Shown: positions 48,227 through 62,818, counted from the stretch's first letter. The stretch is 64,000 bases of DNA from Skermanella aerolata KACC 11604 (GCF_000936425.1 NZ_AVFK01000010.1:62001-126000); one strand, 5' to 3'. Notes: generated from the sequence alone by a model not told the origin. Program-made: numbers and translations.

Positions 48227-49054
48227 TCACCTCCGCCCACCCGACCGCTTGCCTTTCCCTTTATTGGCAAGCCCCTCGCGCACGATCATGTCCTTCTTGA
48301 ACTGTTCGAAGGCGAAGAAGATGCTGATGATCCCGTCCGCGGTGCCGTCGCCATAGTACACGTCCATCTTCGTCCGCCCCTCCGGCTTCTTGACCATCTG
48401 GTCGTAGCGGCCGAAAACCACGTCGAAAACATCGCAGAAGTCCTGATCGGTGAACTTGTAGGCATTTGCTTCGATATTGGCGACGATTATCCCGGTGAAG
48501 CTCTGACGTTGCTGGTTGAACTGCTTGAACCGCAGCAGCATGCGGATGAAGATCTTGTCCGCCAGCATGCTCATCGTCTCGTCGGCCCGGATCAGCGGCC
48601 ATGTCTGGGCATCGTCGTCGGTGCCGATGGTGGCGAAGATCGCCTGAGCCTGACTGTTCAGCATTTCGTACTCGGCGTTGCTGAACAGGTTGACGATGTT
48701 CCGCTGGATGCCACGGACGATCACCTGGGGAAAGTACTTGCCGCTGCCGGGATCCATGCGTGAGGGGATGCCGGTGATCAGCAACGAGAAGACGAACCGT
48801 GTCAGGAAGTCCTTGCGTCGTGCATCGGGGTTGTAGGCCCGCACGCCGATCTTGTCGATGCAGAGCCGGCAATTGGCCTTGAAGGCGGGCAGAGTCTTTG
48901 GCCAGAATCCCTCGATCAGGTTGAATGCCCGGTCCAACTCTTCCTTCGTGATGTGATCCTTCCGGTCGAACTGGCCCGACAGGGCCTCATAGAAGGTCCG
49001 GATCAGCGTGCGCGCGAGATCGTGCTGGGTTTCGTGAAACGTGTCTTCGGCCAT
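48227..49054 (-). CDS. Conserved hypothetical protein
   Basis: A 275-residue soluble, mainly helical protein. It contains TFYEALSGQFDRKDHITKEEL, FKANCRLCIDKIGVRAYNPD and a basic end (KGKGKRSGGRR). I do not recognise a family or motif. It is in line with the Ntn-hydrolase-like gene on the same strand, 83 bases upstream of it, so they could be one transcript. Confidence 0.75.
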   Translation of the reverse strand: MAEDTFHETQHDLARTLIRTFYEALSGQFDRKDHITKEELDRAFNLIEGFWPKTLPAFKANCRLCIDKIGVRAYNPDARRKDFLTRFVFSLLITGIPSRMDPGSGKYFPQVIVRGIQRNIVNLFSNAEYEMLNSQAQAIFATIGTDDDAQTWPLIRADETMSMLADKIFIRMLLRFKQFNQQRQSFTGIIVANIEANAYKFTDQDFCDVFDVVFGRYDQMVKKPEGRTKMDVYYGDGTADGIISIFFAFEQFKKDMIVREGLANKGKGKRSGGRR

Positions 49055-49362
49055 GTTCTTGCTTCGATTGGATGCCGGAGGATAGGGGCGTCGCCCGTCC
49101 CCTCATCACGTGACGACATCATGGGGGCCGCCGCGGTTAAGGAAGAATTACAACGATGCCAAACCATCTCCGGTACCCATGCGACCCATCGCCGCGTGTG
49201 TGCCTCCCATGCGCACGGGGCAACGCGGAAGTGCGTGAATCCAGCCATTTCCGTGGGTTTGCCGAAGTTTGAGAGATTGCCACGAGCGGCTTGAAGGGCC
49301 ATAAATCGCAACCGCAAAGCATGGCCCGCCCGCGAGCTGCCCACGGAGGCGAAGAAGAAAAG
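49055..49362. other. Intergenic region between divergent genes
   Basis: About 310 bases between the unknown gene at 48227 and lpd. It must hold the promoters of both. GGGGCGTCGCCCGTCCCC-like complementarity near 49085-49105 is a possible short hairpin. No gene-like frame of its own. Confidence 0.4.
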
Positions 49363-50769
49363 ATGCCTGAGAAAACCTACGACGTCGTCGTCATCGGCGG
49401 CGGACCCGGCGGTTACGTTGCCGCCATCCGCGCCGCACAGCTTGGCCTGAAGACGGCTTGCGTCGAGCAGCGCAAGACGCTCGGCGGCACCTGCCTCAAT
49501 GTCGGCTGCATCCCGTCCAAGGCGCTGCTGACCAGCTCCGAGAAGTTCGAGGAGGCCAAGCACACGCTCGCGGGCCATGGCATCAAGCTCGGTTCGGTCG
49601 AGCTGGACCTGCCGACCATGATGGCCAACAAGAACAAGGTCGTCAAAGACAACACCGTCGGCATCGAGTTCCTGTTCAAGAAGAACAAGATCGACTGGCT
49701 CAAGGGCAAGGGCCGCATCTCCGCCAAGGGCGAAGTCACGGTGGAAGGCGACGGCGGCGCCGAGGTGATCGGCGCCAAGAGCATCATCATCGCGACCGGT
49801 TCCGAGTCGATCCCGGTCCCCGGTGTCGAAGTCGACGAGCAGCGCATCGTGACCTCCACCGGCGCGCTCGAGCTGACGGAGGTGCCCAAGCGCTTCGCGG
49901 TGATCGGCGGCGGCGTCATCGGGCTGGAACTGGCATCCGTCTGGAGCCGCCTGGGCGCCGAGGTGACGGTGATCGAGTATCTCGACCGTATCCTGCCCGG
50001 CCTGGACGGCGAGGTGTCCAAGCAGATGCAGCGCATCCTGGGCAAGCAGGGCTTCACCTTCAAGCTCGGCACCAAGGTCACCGGCGCCGCTGCCGGAAAC
50101 GCCGGTATCACCCTGACGGTCGAGCCCTCCAAGGGCGGCGAGCCGCAGCAGGTCGAGGCCGATGTCGTCCTGGTCGCCATCGGTCGCCGTCCCTACACCG
50201 CCGGCCTGGGCCTGGAAGAGATGGGGATCGAGGTCAACGCACGGGGCCGCATCGTCACCGATGCCCACTGGCAGACCAACGTTCCCGGCGTCTACGCCAT
50301 CGGCGACGTGATCGAAGGCCAGATGCTGGCCCACAAGGCAGAGGACGAGGGCGTCGCGGTGGCGGAGTTCATCTCCGGCCAGTCGGCCCATATCAACTAC
50401 GACGCCATTCCGGGCGTGGTCTACACGTGGCCGGAAGCCGCCAATGTCGGCAAGACCGAGGAAGAGCTGAAGGCCGCCGGGGTCAAGTACAAGGCCGGCA
50501 AGTTCCCCTTCACCGCCAACGGTCGCGCCCGCGCTCTCGGCTACACCGACGGTTTCGTGAAGATCCTGGCCGATGCGGCGAGCGACAAGGTGCTGGGCGT
50601 CCACATCGTCGGCCCCAATGCCGGTGACCTGATCGCCGAAGTGACCCTGGCGATCGAGTTCGGCGCTTCGGCCGAGGATATCGGCCGTACCTGCCATGCT
50701 CACCCAACCCTGGCCGAAGCGGTCAAGGAAGCAGCATTGGCGGTGGATGGCCGGCCGATCCATATCTGA
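49363..50769 (+). CDS. lpd: Dihydrolipoyl dehydrogenase (E3)
   Basis: A 468-residue flavoprotein. The FAD loop GGGPGGYVA is near residue 12, the redox disulfide Cys44/Cys49 is in [13 protein letters not shown], the NAD loop is [10 protein letters not shown], and the C-terminal catalytic His lies in [10 protein letters not shown]. It reoxidises lipoamide of the SucAB complex. The ATG at 49363 fits the family N-terminus. It is separated from sucB by two minus-strand genes. Confidence 0.96.
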   Translation: MPEKTYDVVVIGGGPGGYVAAIRAAQLGLKTACVEQRKTLGGTCLNVGCIPSKALLTSSEKFEEAKHTLAGHGIKLGSVELDLPTMMANKNKVVKDNTVGIEFLFKKNKIDWLKGKGRISAKGEVTVEGDGGAEVIGAKSIIIATGSESIPVPGVEVDEQRIVTSTGALELTEVPKRFAVIGGGVIGLELASVWSRLGAEVTVIEYLDRILPGLDGEVSKQMQRILGKQGFTFKLGTKVTGAAAGNAGITLTVEPSKGGEPQQVEADVVLVAIGRRPYTAGLGLEEMGIEVNARGRIVTDAHWQTNVPGVYAIGDVIEGQMLAHKAEDEGVAVAEFISGQSAHINYDAIPGVVYTWPEAANVGKTEEELKAAGVKYKAGKFPFTANGRARALGYTDGFVKILADAASDKVLGVHIVGPNAGDLIAEVTLAIEFGASAEDIGRTCHAHPTLAEAVKEAALAVDGRPIHI

Positions 50770-52003
50770 TCCGGCGCCCGGTTCGGCGTTCCGCCTTACG
50801 GTGGTGCTCTGCCTTGCCGAGGTTCTCGGCATGGCGGGCACCATGACTTTCCCGGCCCTTCTGCCCGCCTTCTTCGCTCAGTGGGGGATCGGGAATGTCG
50901 AGGCGGGCTGGATCAACGGGGTGTTCCACGGCGGCTATGTCGCCGCCGTGCCCGTCCTGGTAACCTTGACCGACCGGGTCGATCCCCGGCGGATATATCT
51001 GTTCTCAACAGCCATCAGCGCCATAGCCCTGCTCGGCTTCGCCCTGTTCGCCGATGGACTGTGGAGCGCTTCGCTGTACCGGGCGATCGGCGGCGTGGGG
51101 CTAGCGGGAACCTATATGCCGGGCCTGCGCATCCTGTCGGACAATACCGGCGGACCGCGCCAGGGCCGTTACCTTTCGTTCTACACCGCCTGCTATGCGC
51201 TGGGATCCAGCACCTCGGTCCTGCTTGCCGGTCTGGTCGGCGGAGCGATGGATTGGCCTGCCGCCTTCACCGCCTCGGCTGCCGCTACCGCCGTGGCGCT
51301 GGTTCTGGCATGGTGGGGAATCCCCAGGACGGGGCCGGAGCGGGTGGTGTCGCCACAGGCGCTCTTAGACTTCCGACCCGTCCTGCGCAACCGGGCCGCG
51401 ATGGGCTATATCCTGGCCTATTCCGCCCACTGCTACGAGTTGTTCGGACTGCGCGCTTGGCTGGTCGCCTTCCTGGCCTTCGCTTTCGCCTATGACCGGG
51501 GAGCGGTGTCGGATGGCGGCATTCCGGCCGTGGTGACGATGCTCGGAACCGTCATCCTCCTGCTCGGCCTGCCGGCCAGCATCCTGGGGAACGAGGCCGC
51601 GACCCGGTTCGGCCGCCGCCGCTTCCTGATCGGCATCATGACGGGATCGGCTGCGCTGGCCTGTTTCGTCGGGTTTTCGGCGGCGCTGCCATTCTGGCTG
51701 GCCGTCATCATCGTCGGTCTCTACGGGATCACCGTCACCGCGGACAGCGCGTCGCTGACGGTCGGCGCCGTTACCAATGCCGCTGCCGGCCAGCGCGGAG
51801 CCACCATGGCGGTCCACTCCTTCCTGGGGTTCACGGCTGCCTTCGTGGGGTCCGTCGCCTTCGGCGGCATCCTGGACCTTGCCGGGGGCGGCGCCAGCCT
51901 GCTTGCCTGGGGACTGGCCTTCGCGGCCCAGGGCGCCGTCGTCGCGCTTGGGCCGGTAGCACTGATGGTCTTGGGTGACATGGGTGCCGTCAGGCAGCGC
52001 TAG
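50747..52003 (+). CDS. MFS transporter
   Basis: A 418-residue protein with about twelve membrane helices; the first half has [18 protein letters not shown], a variant of the MFS loop 2-3 motif, and the second half has [15 protein letters not shown], a second copy. The substrate is unknown. The start overlaps the end of lpd by 23 bases. It is convergent with xerC. Confidence 0.85.
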   Translation: MAGRSISDPAPGSAFRLTVVLCLAEVLGMAGTMTFPALLPAFFAQWGIGNVEAGWINGVFHGGYVAAVPVLVTLTDRVDPRRIYLFSTAISAIALLGFALFADGLWSASLYRAIGGVGLAGTYMPGLRILSDNTGGPRQGRYLSFYTACYALGSSTSVLLAGLVGGAMDWPAAFTASAAATAVALVLAWWGIPRTGPERVVSPQALLDFRPVLRNRAAMGYILAYSAHCYELFGLRAWLVAFLAFAFAYDRGAVSDGGIPAVVTMLGTVILLLGLPASILGNEAATRFGRRRFLIGIMTGSAALACFVGFSAALPFWLAVIIVGLYGITVTADSASLTVGAVTNAAAGQRGATMAVHSFLGFTAAFVGSVAFGGILDLAGGGASLLAWGLAFAAQGAVVALGPVALMVLGDMGAVRQR

Positions 52004-52011
52004 CTTGCCGC

Positions 52012-52986
52012 CTATTCGGTCTTCTTCGTCCGTGCCCTCGGATGGGCGTTCTCGTAGATCCCGAGCATCTGTTCAGGATCGAGATCCGTGTAGAGCTGTG
52101 TGCTCGATAGGGAGGCATGGCCGAGAAGGTCCTGGATGGCGCGCAGATCGCTGCCGTCGGCCAGCAGGTGAGTGGCGAAGCTGTGGCGCAGCGCGTGCGG
52201 AGTGGCGGTATCCGGAAGCCCCATCAGCGGCCGCAGGTCGCGCATTCGTTTCTGGGCGATCGACGCGTTCAGCCGCCCGCCGCGCGACCCGACGAACAGG
52301 GGGCCGTCGGCGGCCAAGGCATAGGGACAGGCCGCGACGTAGCTTTCCAGCGCTTCCCGGACCACGGGGAGCACGGGGATCATCCGCTGCTTGCGGCCCT
52401 TGCCGGTAACTAGGAGAGTCTCATCCGGCATGTCGGACCGGTTCAGGCTCAGCGCTTCGTCGATTCGGAGGCCGCAGCCGTACAGCAGCGTGAACAGCGC
52501 GCGGTCGCGCTTGCCGATCCAGGCTTCGTCCGCCCATTCCTCGGCTGTGGTCAGAAGGCTGGCGGCATCTCCTTCCGTCAGCGGCTTCGGGAGCCGCGTC
52601 GGCAGCTTGGGCGCCTGCATCAGGCCGATCGTCGGGTTGTGCATCCGCCCGCTTCGGTCAAGCCAGCGGAAGAAGTTGCGGACGCCGGACAGCGCGCGGG
52701 CACGGCTTGCCGTGCCCAGCCCATCGGCCGCCTGCCGCGCCAGCCAAGCGCGGAAGTCCATGAAGCGGGCTTCGCTCAGGTCGTTGATCGAGGGAGGACG
52801 GCCGTGATAGCCGGTCAGAAAATCCAGGAATCCGGAAAGATCGGCGGTATAGGCGCTGAGCGTGTGCCGGGACACCCGCTTTTCCATCTCCAGCCATCGC
52901 CGCCACACCGCGATCGCGGCGTTGACGTCCTCGGCGCATGAGAAGCCGAGGACTCGCGCGGGTTTTACTCCGGCAGGTCCAGCCAT
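52012..52986 (-). CDS. xerC: Tyrosine recombinase XerC
   Basis: A 324-residue site-specific recombinase that resolves chromosome dimers at dif with XerD. The SAM-like N-terminal domain is followed by the catalytic residues: Arg in GCGLRIDEAL, Lys in GKGRKQRM, His/Arg in HALRHSFATHLL, His in LGHASLSSTQ and the nucleophile Tyr in LYTDLD. It overlaps the end of the DUF484 gene by 22 bases, the usual pairing. Confidence 0.93.
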   Translation of the reverse strand: MAGPAGVKPARVLGFSCAEDVNAAIAVWRRWLEMEKRVSRHTLSAYTADLSGFLDFLTGYHGRPPSINDLSEARFMDFRAWLARQAADGLGTASRARALSGVRNFFRWLDRSGRMHNPTIGLMQAPKLPTRLPKPLTEGDAASLLTTAEEWADEAWIGKRDRALFTLLYGCGLRIDEALSLNRSDMPDETLLVTGKGRKQRMIPVLPVVREALESYVAACPYALAADGPLFVGSRGGRLNASIAQKRMRDLRPLMGLPDTATPHALRHSFATHLLADGSDLRAIQDLLGHASLSSTQLYTDLDPEQMLGIYENAHPRARTKKTE

Positions 52987-53678
52987 GCCCGGATACTGCG
53001 TTCGATCACACGGGCCAGGAAACAGACGAGTTCGGTGCCCTGACCGGAATGGAACATCTCCGGATCGCGGCTGCCGAAGGCCAGCAGGCCGGCGGGCGTG
53101 TCTTCGCTCACCTGAATGCGGATCAACGCCTGCGACCGCACCAGACCGGCGGCGGCGCCGAAGATCGCGGGATCGCCGTTCAGGTCGGAATAGAGCATGA
53201 CGTCGCGCTTGCCCAGCCAGCCATCGACCGTACCCGACTCGACGACCCGTACGCCGGTGGTGTGTACGTGCGGCTTCTCGGCGCCGTTGGCCTCGACCGC
53301 CAGCGCCGCCACGTCCAAGTCCAGCAGGACGGCCAAATCGGTCGTGATGGTCTGGATCAGCTGCTCGAACGTACGGGCATCCAGAAGGAACAGAACAGCG
53401 GCGTGGATGCGGTTCTGGTTGTTGATGTTCGCGCGGGTGGTCGAGATCAGCTCGCGCTGCTGGTCTTTCAGCCGCCCAAGCTCACCCCGCAGCCGCTCCA
53501 CCATGAAATACTGGAAATCCGCCACGCCGTTGCCATGAGACATGGCGGGAGGAGTCAGATGCTGGACCAGATCGGCGTGCTGGTTCAGGAAATCGGGATG
53601 TTCGCGCAGATATGCCGCGACATCCTCCGCGTTCAGCGCATCCATCGTCCGGTGGCTATGTCCGCTCTCCCGAGCCAT
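52965..53678 (-). CDS. DUF484 family protein
   Basis: A 237-residue protein with the DUF484 N-terminus (VAAYLREHPDFLNQHADLVQ), a coiled coil (~55-85) and a GAF-like domain. It is commonly encoded just upstream of xerC, as here, with unknown function. AGGGGG lies ahead of the start at 53678; further upstream in-frame sequence is not family-like. Confidence 0.9.
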   Translation of the reverse strand: MARESGHSHRTMDALNAEDVAAYLREHPDFLNQHADLVQHLTPPAMSHGNGVADFQYFMVERLRGELGRLKDQQRELISTTRANINNQNRIHAAVLFLLDARTFEQLIQTITTDLAVLLDLDVAALAVEANGAEKPHVHTTGVRVVESGTVDGWLGKRDVMLYSDLNGDPAIFGAAAGLVRSQALIRIQVSEDTPAGLLAFGSRDPEMFHSGQGTELVCFLARVIERSIRAWLDLPE

Positions 53679-53773
53679 CAGCGTCGGCCCCCTGCCATCA
53701 TCCAACCCCGTGCCATTTCCCAAGGATATCACCCGTGTCCTAACGGTTTCTCTCCTGGCAACGTCTTGTGAGC

Positions 53774-54445
53774 TTACTTCGCGGTCTTGTCCAGGATCGA
53801 CTGACCCGTTTTGGCCCAATCCGCGACGAATTGGGCAAGACCTTTTTCGGTCAAGGGATGGTTGAAGAGCTGGCGCAGCACCGACGGCGGCATCGTCGCG
53901 ACATGGGCGCCCATCTTGGCGCTTTCGGTGATGTGGATCGGGTTGCGGATCGACGCCACCAGGACCTCGGTCGTGATGCCGGGATACTGGTCGTAGATCT
54001 GCACGATGTCCGAGATCAGCTCCAGCCCGTTATGGCCGATATCGTCCAGGCGGCCGACGAAGGGAGAGATGAAGCTGGCGCCGGCCTTGGCGGCCAGCAG
54101 CGCCTGTGCCGCGGAAAAACACAAGGTGACATTGACCATCGTGCCGCCGGACGACAGGATCTTGCAGACCTTCAGCCCGGCGGGGGTCAGCGGTACCTTG
54201 ACGGCGATGTTCGGCGCCAGCGTCGCCAGATAGCGGCCTTCCTCCAGCATCGTGTCGAAGTCGATCGCGGCCACTTCGGCGCTGACCGGACCAGGAACGA
54301 TCTGGCAGATTTCCTTGACCAGCTCGATGAAATTCTGGCCGGACTTGGCTACCAGGGAGGGGTTGGTGGTAACACCGTCCAGGAGGCCGGTCTCGGCGAG
54401 ATCCCGGATTTCGGCGAGATCGGCGGTGTCGATGAAGAACTTCAT
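53774..54445 (-). CDS. Small-type transaldolase (FSA/TalC family)
   Basis: A 223-residue TIM-barrel enzyme starting [16 protein letters not shown]. The Schiff-base lysine is Lys83 in [10 protein letters not shown], with [11 protein letters not shown] and [13 protein letters not shown] also typical. It should transfer dihydroxyacetone units in the pentose phosphate pathway; a fructose-6-phosphate aldolase is the alternative. AAGGA precedes the ATG. It is divergent from priA. Confidence 0.92.
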   Translation of the reverse strand: MKFFIDTADLAEIRDLAETGLLDGVTTNPSLVAKSGQNFIELVKEICQIVPGPVSAEVAAIDFDTMLEEGRYLATLAPNIAVKVPLTPAGLKVCKILSSGGTMVNVTLCFSAAQALLAAKAGASFISPFVGRLDDIGHNGLELISDIVQIYDQYPGITTEVLVASIRNPIHITESAKMGAHVATMPPSVLRQLFNHPLTEKGLAQFVADWAKTGQSILDKTAK

Positions 54446-54548
54446 CAGGAATTGGTCCTTGATTGATCTTTGCAGCGGTTGCGGCAAGTGCCAGCCCACC
54501 TGGCGGATTGCAAGTGGGCGGCGTGTAAACCCGGAGGCAGTTTAACCC

Positions 54549-56801
54549 ATGGCGGACCATGGTTCCAGTTCCGCCCCCGGATTCGATTTCGGCGATGAAG
54601 AACAGGTCGGTGCCAGCCGTGCCGTGCCCCAGGCCCGGCGCGTAGCCGTCCTGCTGCCCCTGCCGCTGCCCGAAGCCTACGACTACAAGGTTCCCGCTGG
54701 GATGGAACTGGGGGAGGGCAACTATGTCGAAGTGCCGCTGGGTCCGCGTCACCTGCTGGGCGTGGTCTGGGGGCCGGGAGCGGGCGAGGTTTCCGATACC
54801 AAGCTCCGTCCGGTGGCGCAGCGCTTCGACATCCCGCCGATGCCGGAAATCCACCGCCGCTTCATCGACTGGGTCGCTGCCTACACCATGGCGCCGCCAG
54901 GGGCCGTGCTGCGCATGGCCCTGAGCGCCATCGGCGGGATGGAGCCGCCGAAGCCTATCACCGCCTATCAGCTATTCGATCCCGGACGGCTGGCGGAGTT
55001 GCGGATGACCGCGGCACGACGCCGCGTGCTCGACCTGCTGGCCGACGGGCCGCCGCGTCCTTCGGCGGAACTCGCGCTGGAGGCCGGATGCAGCGCCGCG
55101 GTCGTCCGCGGTCTGGCCGATGCCGGCGTGCTGGAACCGGTGCTGCTGCACCCGACCCGCAACATACCGGCGCCGGATTGGCGGTTGCCCGGACCCGTCC
55201 TGTCGCCCGAACAGGCGGCGGCGGCGGAGTCGCTGCGCGGCAAGGTCGCGGCGGCCGGCTTCAGCACGACGCTGCTGGACGGCGTCACCGGTTCCGGCAA
55301 GACAGAGGTCTATTCCGAAGCCATCGCCGCATGCCTGGAGGCCGGACGGCAAGTGCTGGTCCTGCTGCCGGAAATCGCCTTGTCCGCCCAATGGCTGGAG
55401 CGCTTCGCCACCCGGTTCGGAGCACCCCCGCACCAGTGGCACAGCGACCTGTCCGGCACCCAGCGGCGGGCGACGTGGCGAGATGTCGCAACGGGAGCCG
55501 CCCGCGTCGTCGTTGGTGCTCGATCCGCCCTGTTCCTGCCCTATCCCGACCTTGGCCTGATCCTGATCGACGAGGAACACGACCCCTCCTTCAAGCAGGA
55601 AGACGGGGTGATCTACAACGCGCGCGACATGGCGGTTGCCCGTGCCCATCTCGGCGCCATCCCCATCGTGCTCGTGTCGGCGACCCCGTCGCTCGAATCG
55701 TCGATCAACGCCGACGCCGGGCGCTACGGCAGGCTCGACCTGCCGGCCCGCCACGGCGGCGCCAGCATGCCGGACCTCAAGCTGATCGACCTGCGGCTCG
55801 ACCGGCCGCCGCGCAACCGCTGGCTTGCGCCGTCGCTGGTCACGGCCCTGACCGAGACCTTCGCGGAAGGGGAGCAGGCGATGCTGTTCCTCAACCGCCG
55901 GGGCTATGCGCCGCTGACCCTGTGCCGCTCCTGTGGCCACCGCATGCAGTGCCCCAACTGCACGGCATGGCTGGTAGAGCACCGGCTGGCCGGCAAACTT
56001 CAATGCCACCACTGCGACTTCACGATGAAGCTGCTGGATGTCTGCCCGTCGTGCAGCGCCGAAGGCTCCATGACCGCCTGCGGACCCGGTGTCGAGCGGA
56101 TCGCGGAGGAGGTGACGCAGCTCTTCCCCGACCAGCGGATGGCGCTGATGACCAGCGACAGCCTGATCGGACCGCACGCGATCCGGGAGATGGTCCGACG
56201 TGTCCAGGACCACGAGATCGACCTTCTGATCGGTACCCAGGTGATGGCGAAAGGCCACCACTTCCCGATGCTGACGCTGGTCGGCGTCGTGGACTCGGAC
56301 TTGGGGCTGGGTGGCGGCGACCTGCGCGCCGCCGAGCGGACCTACCAACTTCTCCAGCAGGTCGCCGGCCGGGCAGGACGGGCCGAGCGGGCAGGACGCG
56401 TCTTCCTCCAGACCTACATGCCGGAACACCCGGTCCTTCAGGCGCTGATTTCCGGTGACCGGGCGTCGTTCTACGAACGCGAAGCGGACGAGCGCCACGA
56501 GCACGGCATGCCGCCGTTCGGCCGGCTGGCTGCACTAATCGTTTCGGGCGAGGAGGAAACCACCGTCGATGTGGTTGCCCGCGCCCTGGGGCGGACGGCG
56601 CCGCGTTCCGAGACAGTCCAGGTGCTCGGCCCCGCCCCGGCCCCTTACGCCTTGCTGCGCGGCCGCCATCGCCGCCGGCTTCTGCTGAAGGCCCCTCGGG
56701 CGGTGTCGGTGCAGCCGCTGATCGCCGAATGGCTGTCGCGGGTAGAAGTGCCGGGGAGCGTCAGGGTGCAGGTGGATATCGATCCCTACAGCTTTCTATA
56801 G
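54549..56801 (+). CDS. priA: Primosomal replication protein N', helicase PriA
   Basis: A 750-residue superfamily 2 helicase that restarts stalled replication forks. The DNA-binding domain (~30-130) is followed by Walker [12 protein letters not shown] near 245, the DEEHD box, and zinc-binding cysteines in [17 protein letters not shown] and [17 protein letters not shown] is helicase motif VI. Confidence 0.95.
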   Translation: MADHGSSSAPGFDFGDEEQVGASRAVPQARRVAVLLPLPLPEAYDYKVPAGMELGEGNYVEVPLGPRHLLGVVWGPGAGEVSDTKLRPVAQRFDIPPMPEIHRRFIDWVAAYTMAPPGAVLRMALSAIGGMEPPKPITAYQLFDPGRLAELRMTAARRRVLDLLADGPPRPSAELALEAGCSAAVVRGLADAGVLEPVLLHPTRNIPAPDWRLPGPVLSPEQAAAAESLRGKVAAAGFSTTLLDGVTGSGKTEVYSEAIAACLEAGRQVLVLLPEIALSAQWLERFATRFGAPPHQWHSDLSGTQRRATWRDVATGAARVVVGARSALFLPYPDLGLILIDEEHDPSFKQEDGVIYNARDMAVARAHLGAIPIVLVSATPSLESSINADAGRYGRLDLPARHGGASMPDLKLIDLRLDRPPRNRWLAPSLVTALTETFAEGEQAMLFLNRRGYAPLTLCRSCGHRMQCPNCTAWLVEHRLAGKLQCHHCDFTMKLLDVCPSCSAEGSMTACGPGVERIAEEVTQLFPDQRMALMTSDSLIGPHAIREMVRRVQDHEIDLLIGTQVMAKGHHFPMLTLVGVVDSDLGLGGGDLRAAERTYQLLQQVAGRAGRAERAGRVFLQTYMPEHPVLQALISGDRASFYEREADERHEHGMPPFGRLAALIVSGEEETTVDVVARALGRTAPRSETVQVLGPAPAPYALLRGRHRRRLLLKAPRAVSVQPLIAEWLSRVEVPGSVRVQVDIDPYSFL

Positions 56802-56850
56802 GGGTAGCGTACACTTGTATTCAATGCGTGATAAACGCTAGTAATGCGCC

Positions 56851-56887
56851 TTGTTGGAAGTGGGGTTTGTAACTACAATGTAGTTAC
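56851..56887 (+). promoter_or_regulatory. brnTA promoter and overlapping operator palindrome
   Basis: TTGTTG at 56851-56856 and TACAAT at 56874-56879 are separated by 17 bases, an excellent sigma-70 promoter. The palindrome GTAACTAC-AAT-GTAGTTAC (56869-56887) covers the -10 element. BrnA family antitoxins repress their own operon, so this is the likely BrnA/BrnT operator. Confidence 0.7.
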
Positions 56888-56899
56888 GGACAGGGTCGT

Positions 56900-57178
56900 A
56901 TGGAATTCGAGTGGGCGGAGGAGAAGCGGTTCAGCACGCTGGATGCGCGCGACATCGATTTTTTGGATATGTGTCAGCTTTCCGACGGAAGGCCGGTTTA
57001 CATCCATGCTTCGACGCAGGGCACGGAGGAACGATGGGTCACCATAGGCCGAATACAGGGTAAATTTTATGCCGTCGTGTGGACGCTCCGCGAAACGCGG
57101 GTCAGAATCATCTCGGCAAGGAGGGCGAGGAATGGCGAAGAAAGACGATATCGTACGCTACACGGCGGAGGAAATTGA
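56900..57178 (+). CDS. brnT: BrnT family toxin
   Basis: A 92-residue RNase-like toxin. MEFEWAEEKRFSTLDARDIDF is the typical start; RWVTIGRIQGKFYAVVWT and ETRVRIISARRARNGEERRY carry the conserved His/Arg-rich catalytic-type face. It should cleave RNA and stop growth when the antitoxin is lost. It overlaps brnA by 47 bases and has its own promoter. Confidence 0.9.
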   Translation: MEFEWAEEKRFSTLDARDIDFLDMCQLSDGRPVYIHASTQGTEERWVTIGRIQGKFYAVVWTLRETRVRIISARRARNGEERRYRTLHGGGN

Positions 57179-57479
57179 CGCCATGATAGCCGCTGGCGAG
57201 AGTCGTACCGACTGGTCGCGCAACGATACCTACGAGGAGATCGAAGCGCAGATTGCCTCCGACCCCGATCTGGCCGTCCCGGACAACCGGGAGGAACTGG
57301 CGCGTCCCGGTTTCCCATTTCCCCTGCCTTCGCGAGCGAACAAGCGGCAGGTGACGGTGCGCTACGACGCGGAAGTCATCGACTTCTTCAAGAGCCAGGG
57401 AAGCGGCTGGCAGAGCCGGATGAACACCGTACTCCGGGCCTTCGTCGAAAGTCAGCAGAACGGCGGCAAGTCCCGTTGA
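57132..57479 (+). CDS. brnA: BrnA family antitoxin
   Basis: A 115-residue antitoxin. The N-terminal half (YTAEEIDAMIAAGESRTDW) wraps BrnT, and the C-terminal ribbon-helix-helix KRQVTVRYDAEVIDFFKSQG followed by GWQSRMNTVLRAFVES is the DNA-binding, dimerising part. It should bind the palindrome at 56869 and repress the pair. Confidence 0.9.
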   Translation: MAKKDDIVRYTAEEIDAMIAAGESRTDWSRNDTYEEIEAQIASDPDLAVPDNREELARPGFPFPLPSRANKRQVTVRYDAEVIDFFKSQGSGWQSRMNTVLRAFVESQQNGGKSR

Positions 57480-57488
57480 ACGGGACTT
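57468..57488. terminator. Hairpin at the brnA stop codon
   Basis: The 21-base palindrome AAGTCCCGTT-G-AACGGGACTT includes the brnA stop codon. It sits between brnA and the convergent gene ending at 57513. It lacks a T-tract, so terminator function is probable at best. Confidence 0.5.
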
Positions 57489-57512
57489 GGCTTCCGGTCC
57501 TCCACAGTGCCT

Positions 57513-57848
57513 TCAGTAAGCCTCGCGGACCTGCGCCGGCGGAGCCACGCGGGCCGGCCTGGTACGCCAGATCGACAGGCAATCGGTCGAGGTGGAGCCG
57601 GAACCGATGCTGTGCCAGCCCTGGCGATCATGGAACCACAGGGTATAGGTGCCGCGCCGGTCGCGTTCGAAGCGGAAGACCGGGCGGTCCAGGTGCGGGA
57701 AGGTCACCAGGAGCTGGTCGCCCTCGGCGCTGGTCTGGCGGGCGACGCCGGCCCATAGGCCACGTTCCATCCGCGGACGGGCGATCTCGTAGAATTCGGA
57801 CAGGTCGGCCGGAGTGAAGCGGGCCAGGCTGAAGGCGACGACGGTCAT
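57513..57848 (-). CDS. Hypothetical protein, 111 residues
   Basis: A soluble protein starting MTVVAFSLARFTPADLSEFY with a beta-rich second half (GDQLLVTFPHLDRPVFRFERDR, then TYTLWFHDRQGWHSI). No family recognised. The start at 57848 is preferred because the region upstream is unlike protein sequence. Confidence 0.65.
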   Translation of the reverse strand: MTVVAFSLARFTPADLSEFYEIARPRMERGLWAGVARQTSAEGDQLLVTFPHLDRPVFRFERDRRGTYTLWFHDRQGWHSIGSGSTSTDCLSIWRTRPARVAPPAQVREAY

Positions 57849-58226
57849 GGCATTCGTGATCCGCGGATAAATCCCAGAGGGCTGACAGCGGCCACCGGCC
57901 GGCTGACGCACCGCCCATCCGGCGGCACCACCAATGATGCGCACCTAAAGTTAATTCGGGCTTAATTGCGGTCGGCACCCCTTTTGGACTCGCCTTTGCC
58001 CCTGGCCTTATTGTCGCAGGAAGGCTTTATACCGGCCCTCAATTGGCAAAATCGGGCGGTATTCCGCCCCAAGTCCCCGAACTTGTTGGCTTTGAGTCGG
58101 TTGCGCGACCGTGTTGCCTGTGTTATGTGACCGCTCGCCGTCAGGGGAGGGGGCCTGCCCGACGCATGTCTTGTCTCCAAGGCCCTGAAAATCAACAAGG
58201 TCTCATAGACCGAACCGAGGTACCGC
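57849..58226. other. Intergenic region ahead of the atp operon
   Basis: About 380 bases. It should hold the atp promoter; TTGCGC...TATGTG around 58100-58130 is one weak candidate with a 17-base spacer. I see no gene and no repeat. GAGG lies just ahead of the atpH GTG. Confidence 0.4.
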
Positions 58227-60316
<2,090 letters not shown>

Positions 60317-60423
60317 GCTCGAAAAGATCGGTGAGGGAGAGCCGGCGGACCATTAGGTCCCATGGCTCTCCTCCGCTGATCAGGAAGGCAGGGATCCAAC
60401 CTCCGGTGTGATGAAGGCGTCGA

Positions 60424-61314
60424 ATGCCAAGCCTTAAGGACCTTAAGAACCGGATCGCCAGCGTCAAGTCGACGCAGAAGATCACGGCCGCCATGAAGAT
60501 GGTCGCCGCCTCCAAGCTCCGCCGTGCGCAGGAGCAGGCCGAGGCCGGGCGCCCCTACGCCGAGCGCATGGGCCGCATGCTCGAGTCGCTCGCTGCCAAC
60601 GTGTCGAGCAACGGCCAGGGTCCGAAGCTGATGACCGGTACCGGCAAGCAGGACGTTCAACTGCTTATCGTTATCTCGTCGGATCGCGGCCTCTGCGGCG
60701 GCTTCAACGGCACCATCGTTCGCGAGGCGCGGCGCCAGATCGCCCGGCTCGAGGGCGAAGGCAAGACCGTCAAGGTTCTGACCGTGGGCCGCAAGGGCCG
60801 CGACCAGATCCGCCGCACCAACCCGAAAGCCGTCGTCTTCTCCTACGAGGATATCGGCCGCAAGCGGCTGTCGTTCTCGGAAGCGGACACCATCACCGCC
60901 AAGGTGCTGGAGATGTACGAGGCCGGTGAGTTCGACGTGGCGTCGGTCATCTACAACAAGTTCAAGTCGGCGATGACCCAGATCGTCACCGTCCAGCAGG
61001 TCATCCCCTTCGCCGTTTCCGGCGACGAGGCAGCCGCCCAGGACAGCGGCGAGCTGAAGGCCATGTACGAGTTCGAGCCGGACGAGGAACAGATCCTCGC
61101 CGACCTGCTGCCGAAGAACCTGTCGATCCAGGTTTATCGCTCGCTGCTCGAAAGCGCGGCCAGCGAGCAGGGTGCCCGCATGACAGCCATGGACAGTGCT
61201 ACCCGCAACGCCGGCGACATGATCAACAAGCTGACGCTGACCTACAACCGGACCCGTCAGGCCGTCATCACCAAGGAGCTGATCGAGATCATCTCCGGTG
61301 CAGAGGCTATCTGA
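60424..61314 (+). CDS. atpG: ATP synthase F1 gamma subunit
   Basis: A 296-residue central-stalk subunit. [20 protein letters not shown] and the [14 protein letters not shown] block are typical, as is the C-terminal helix ([15 protein letters not shown]). The 107-base gap after atpA contains no gene. Confidence 0.97.
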   Translation: MPSLKDLKNRIASVKSTQKITAAMKMVAASKLRRAQEQAEAGRPYAERMGRMLESLAANVSSNGQGPKLMTGTGKQDVQLLIVISSDRGLCGGFNGTIVREARRQIARLEGEGKTVKVLTVGRKGRDQIRRTNPKAVVFSYEDIGRKRLSFSEADTITAKVLEMYEAGEFDVASVIYNKFKSAMTQIVTVQQVIPFAVSGDEAAAQDSGELKAMYEFEPDEEQILADLLPKNLSIQVYRSLLESAASEQGARMTAMDSATRNAGDMINKLTLTYNRTRQAVITKELIEIISGAEAI

Positions 61315-61336
61315 GGTCGAGGTCCTAGGTTTCTAG

Positions 61337-62818
<1,482 letters not shown>

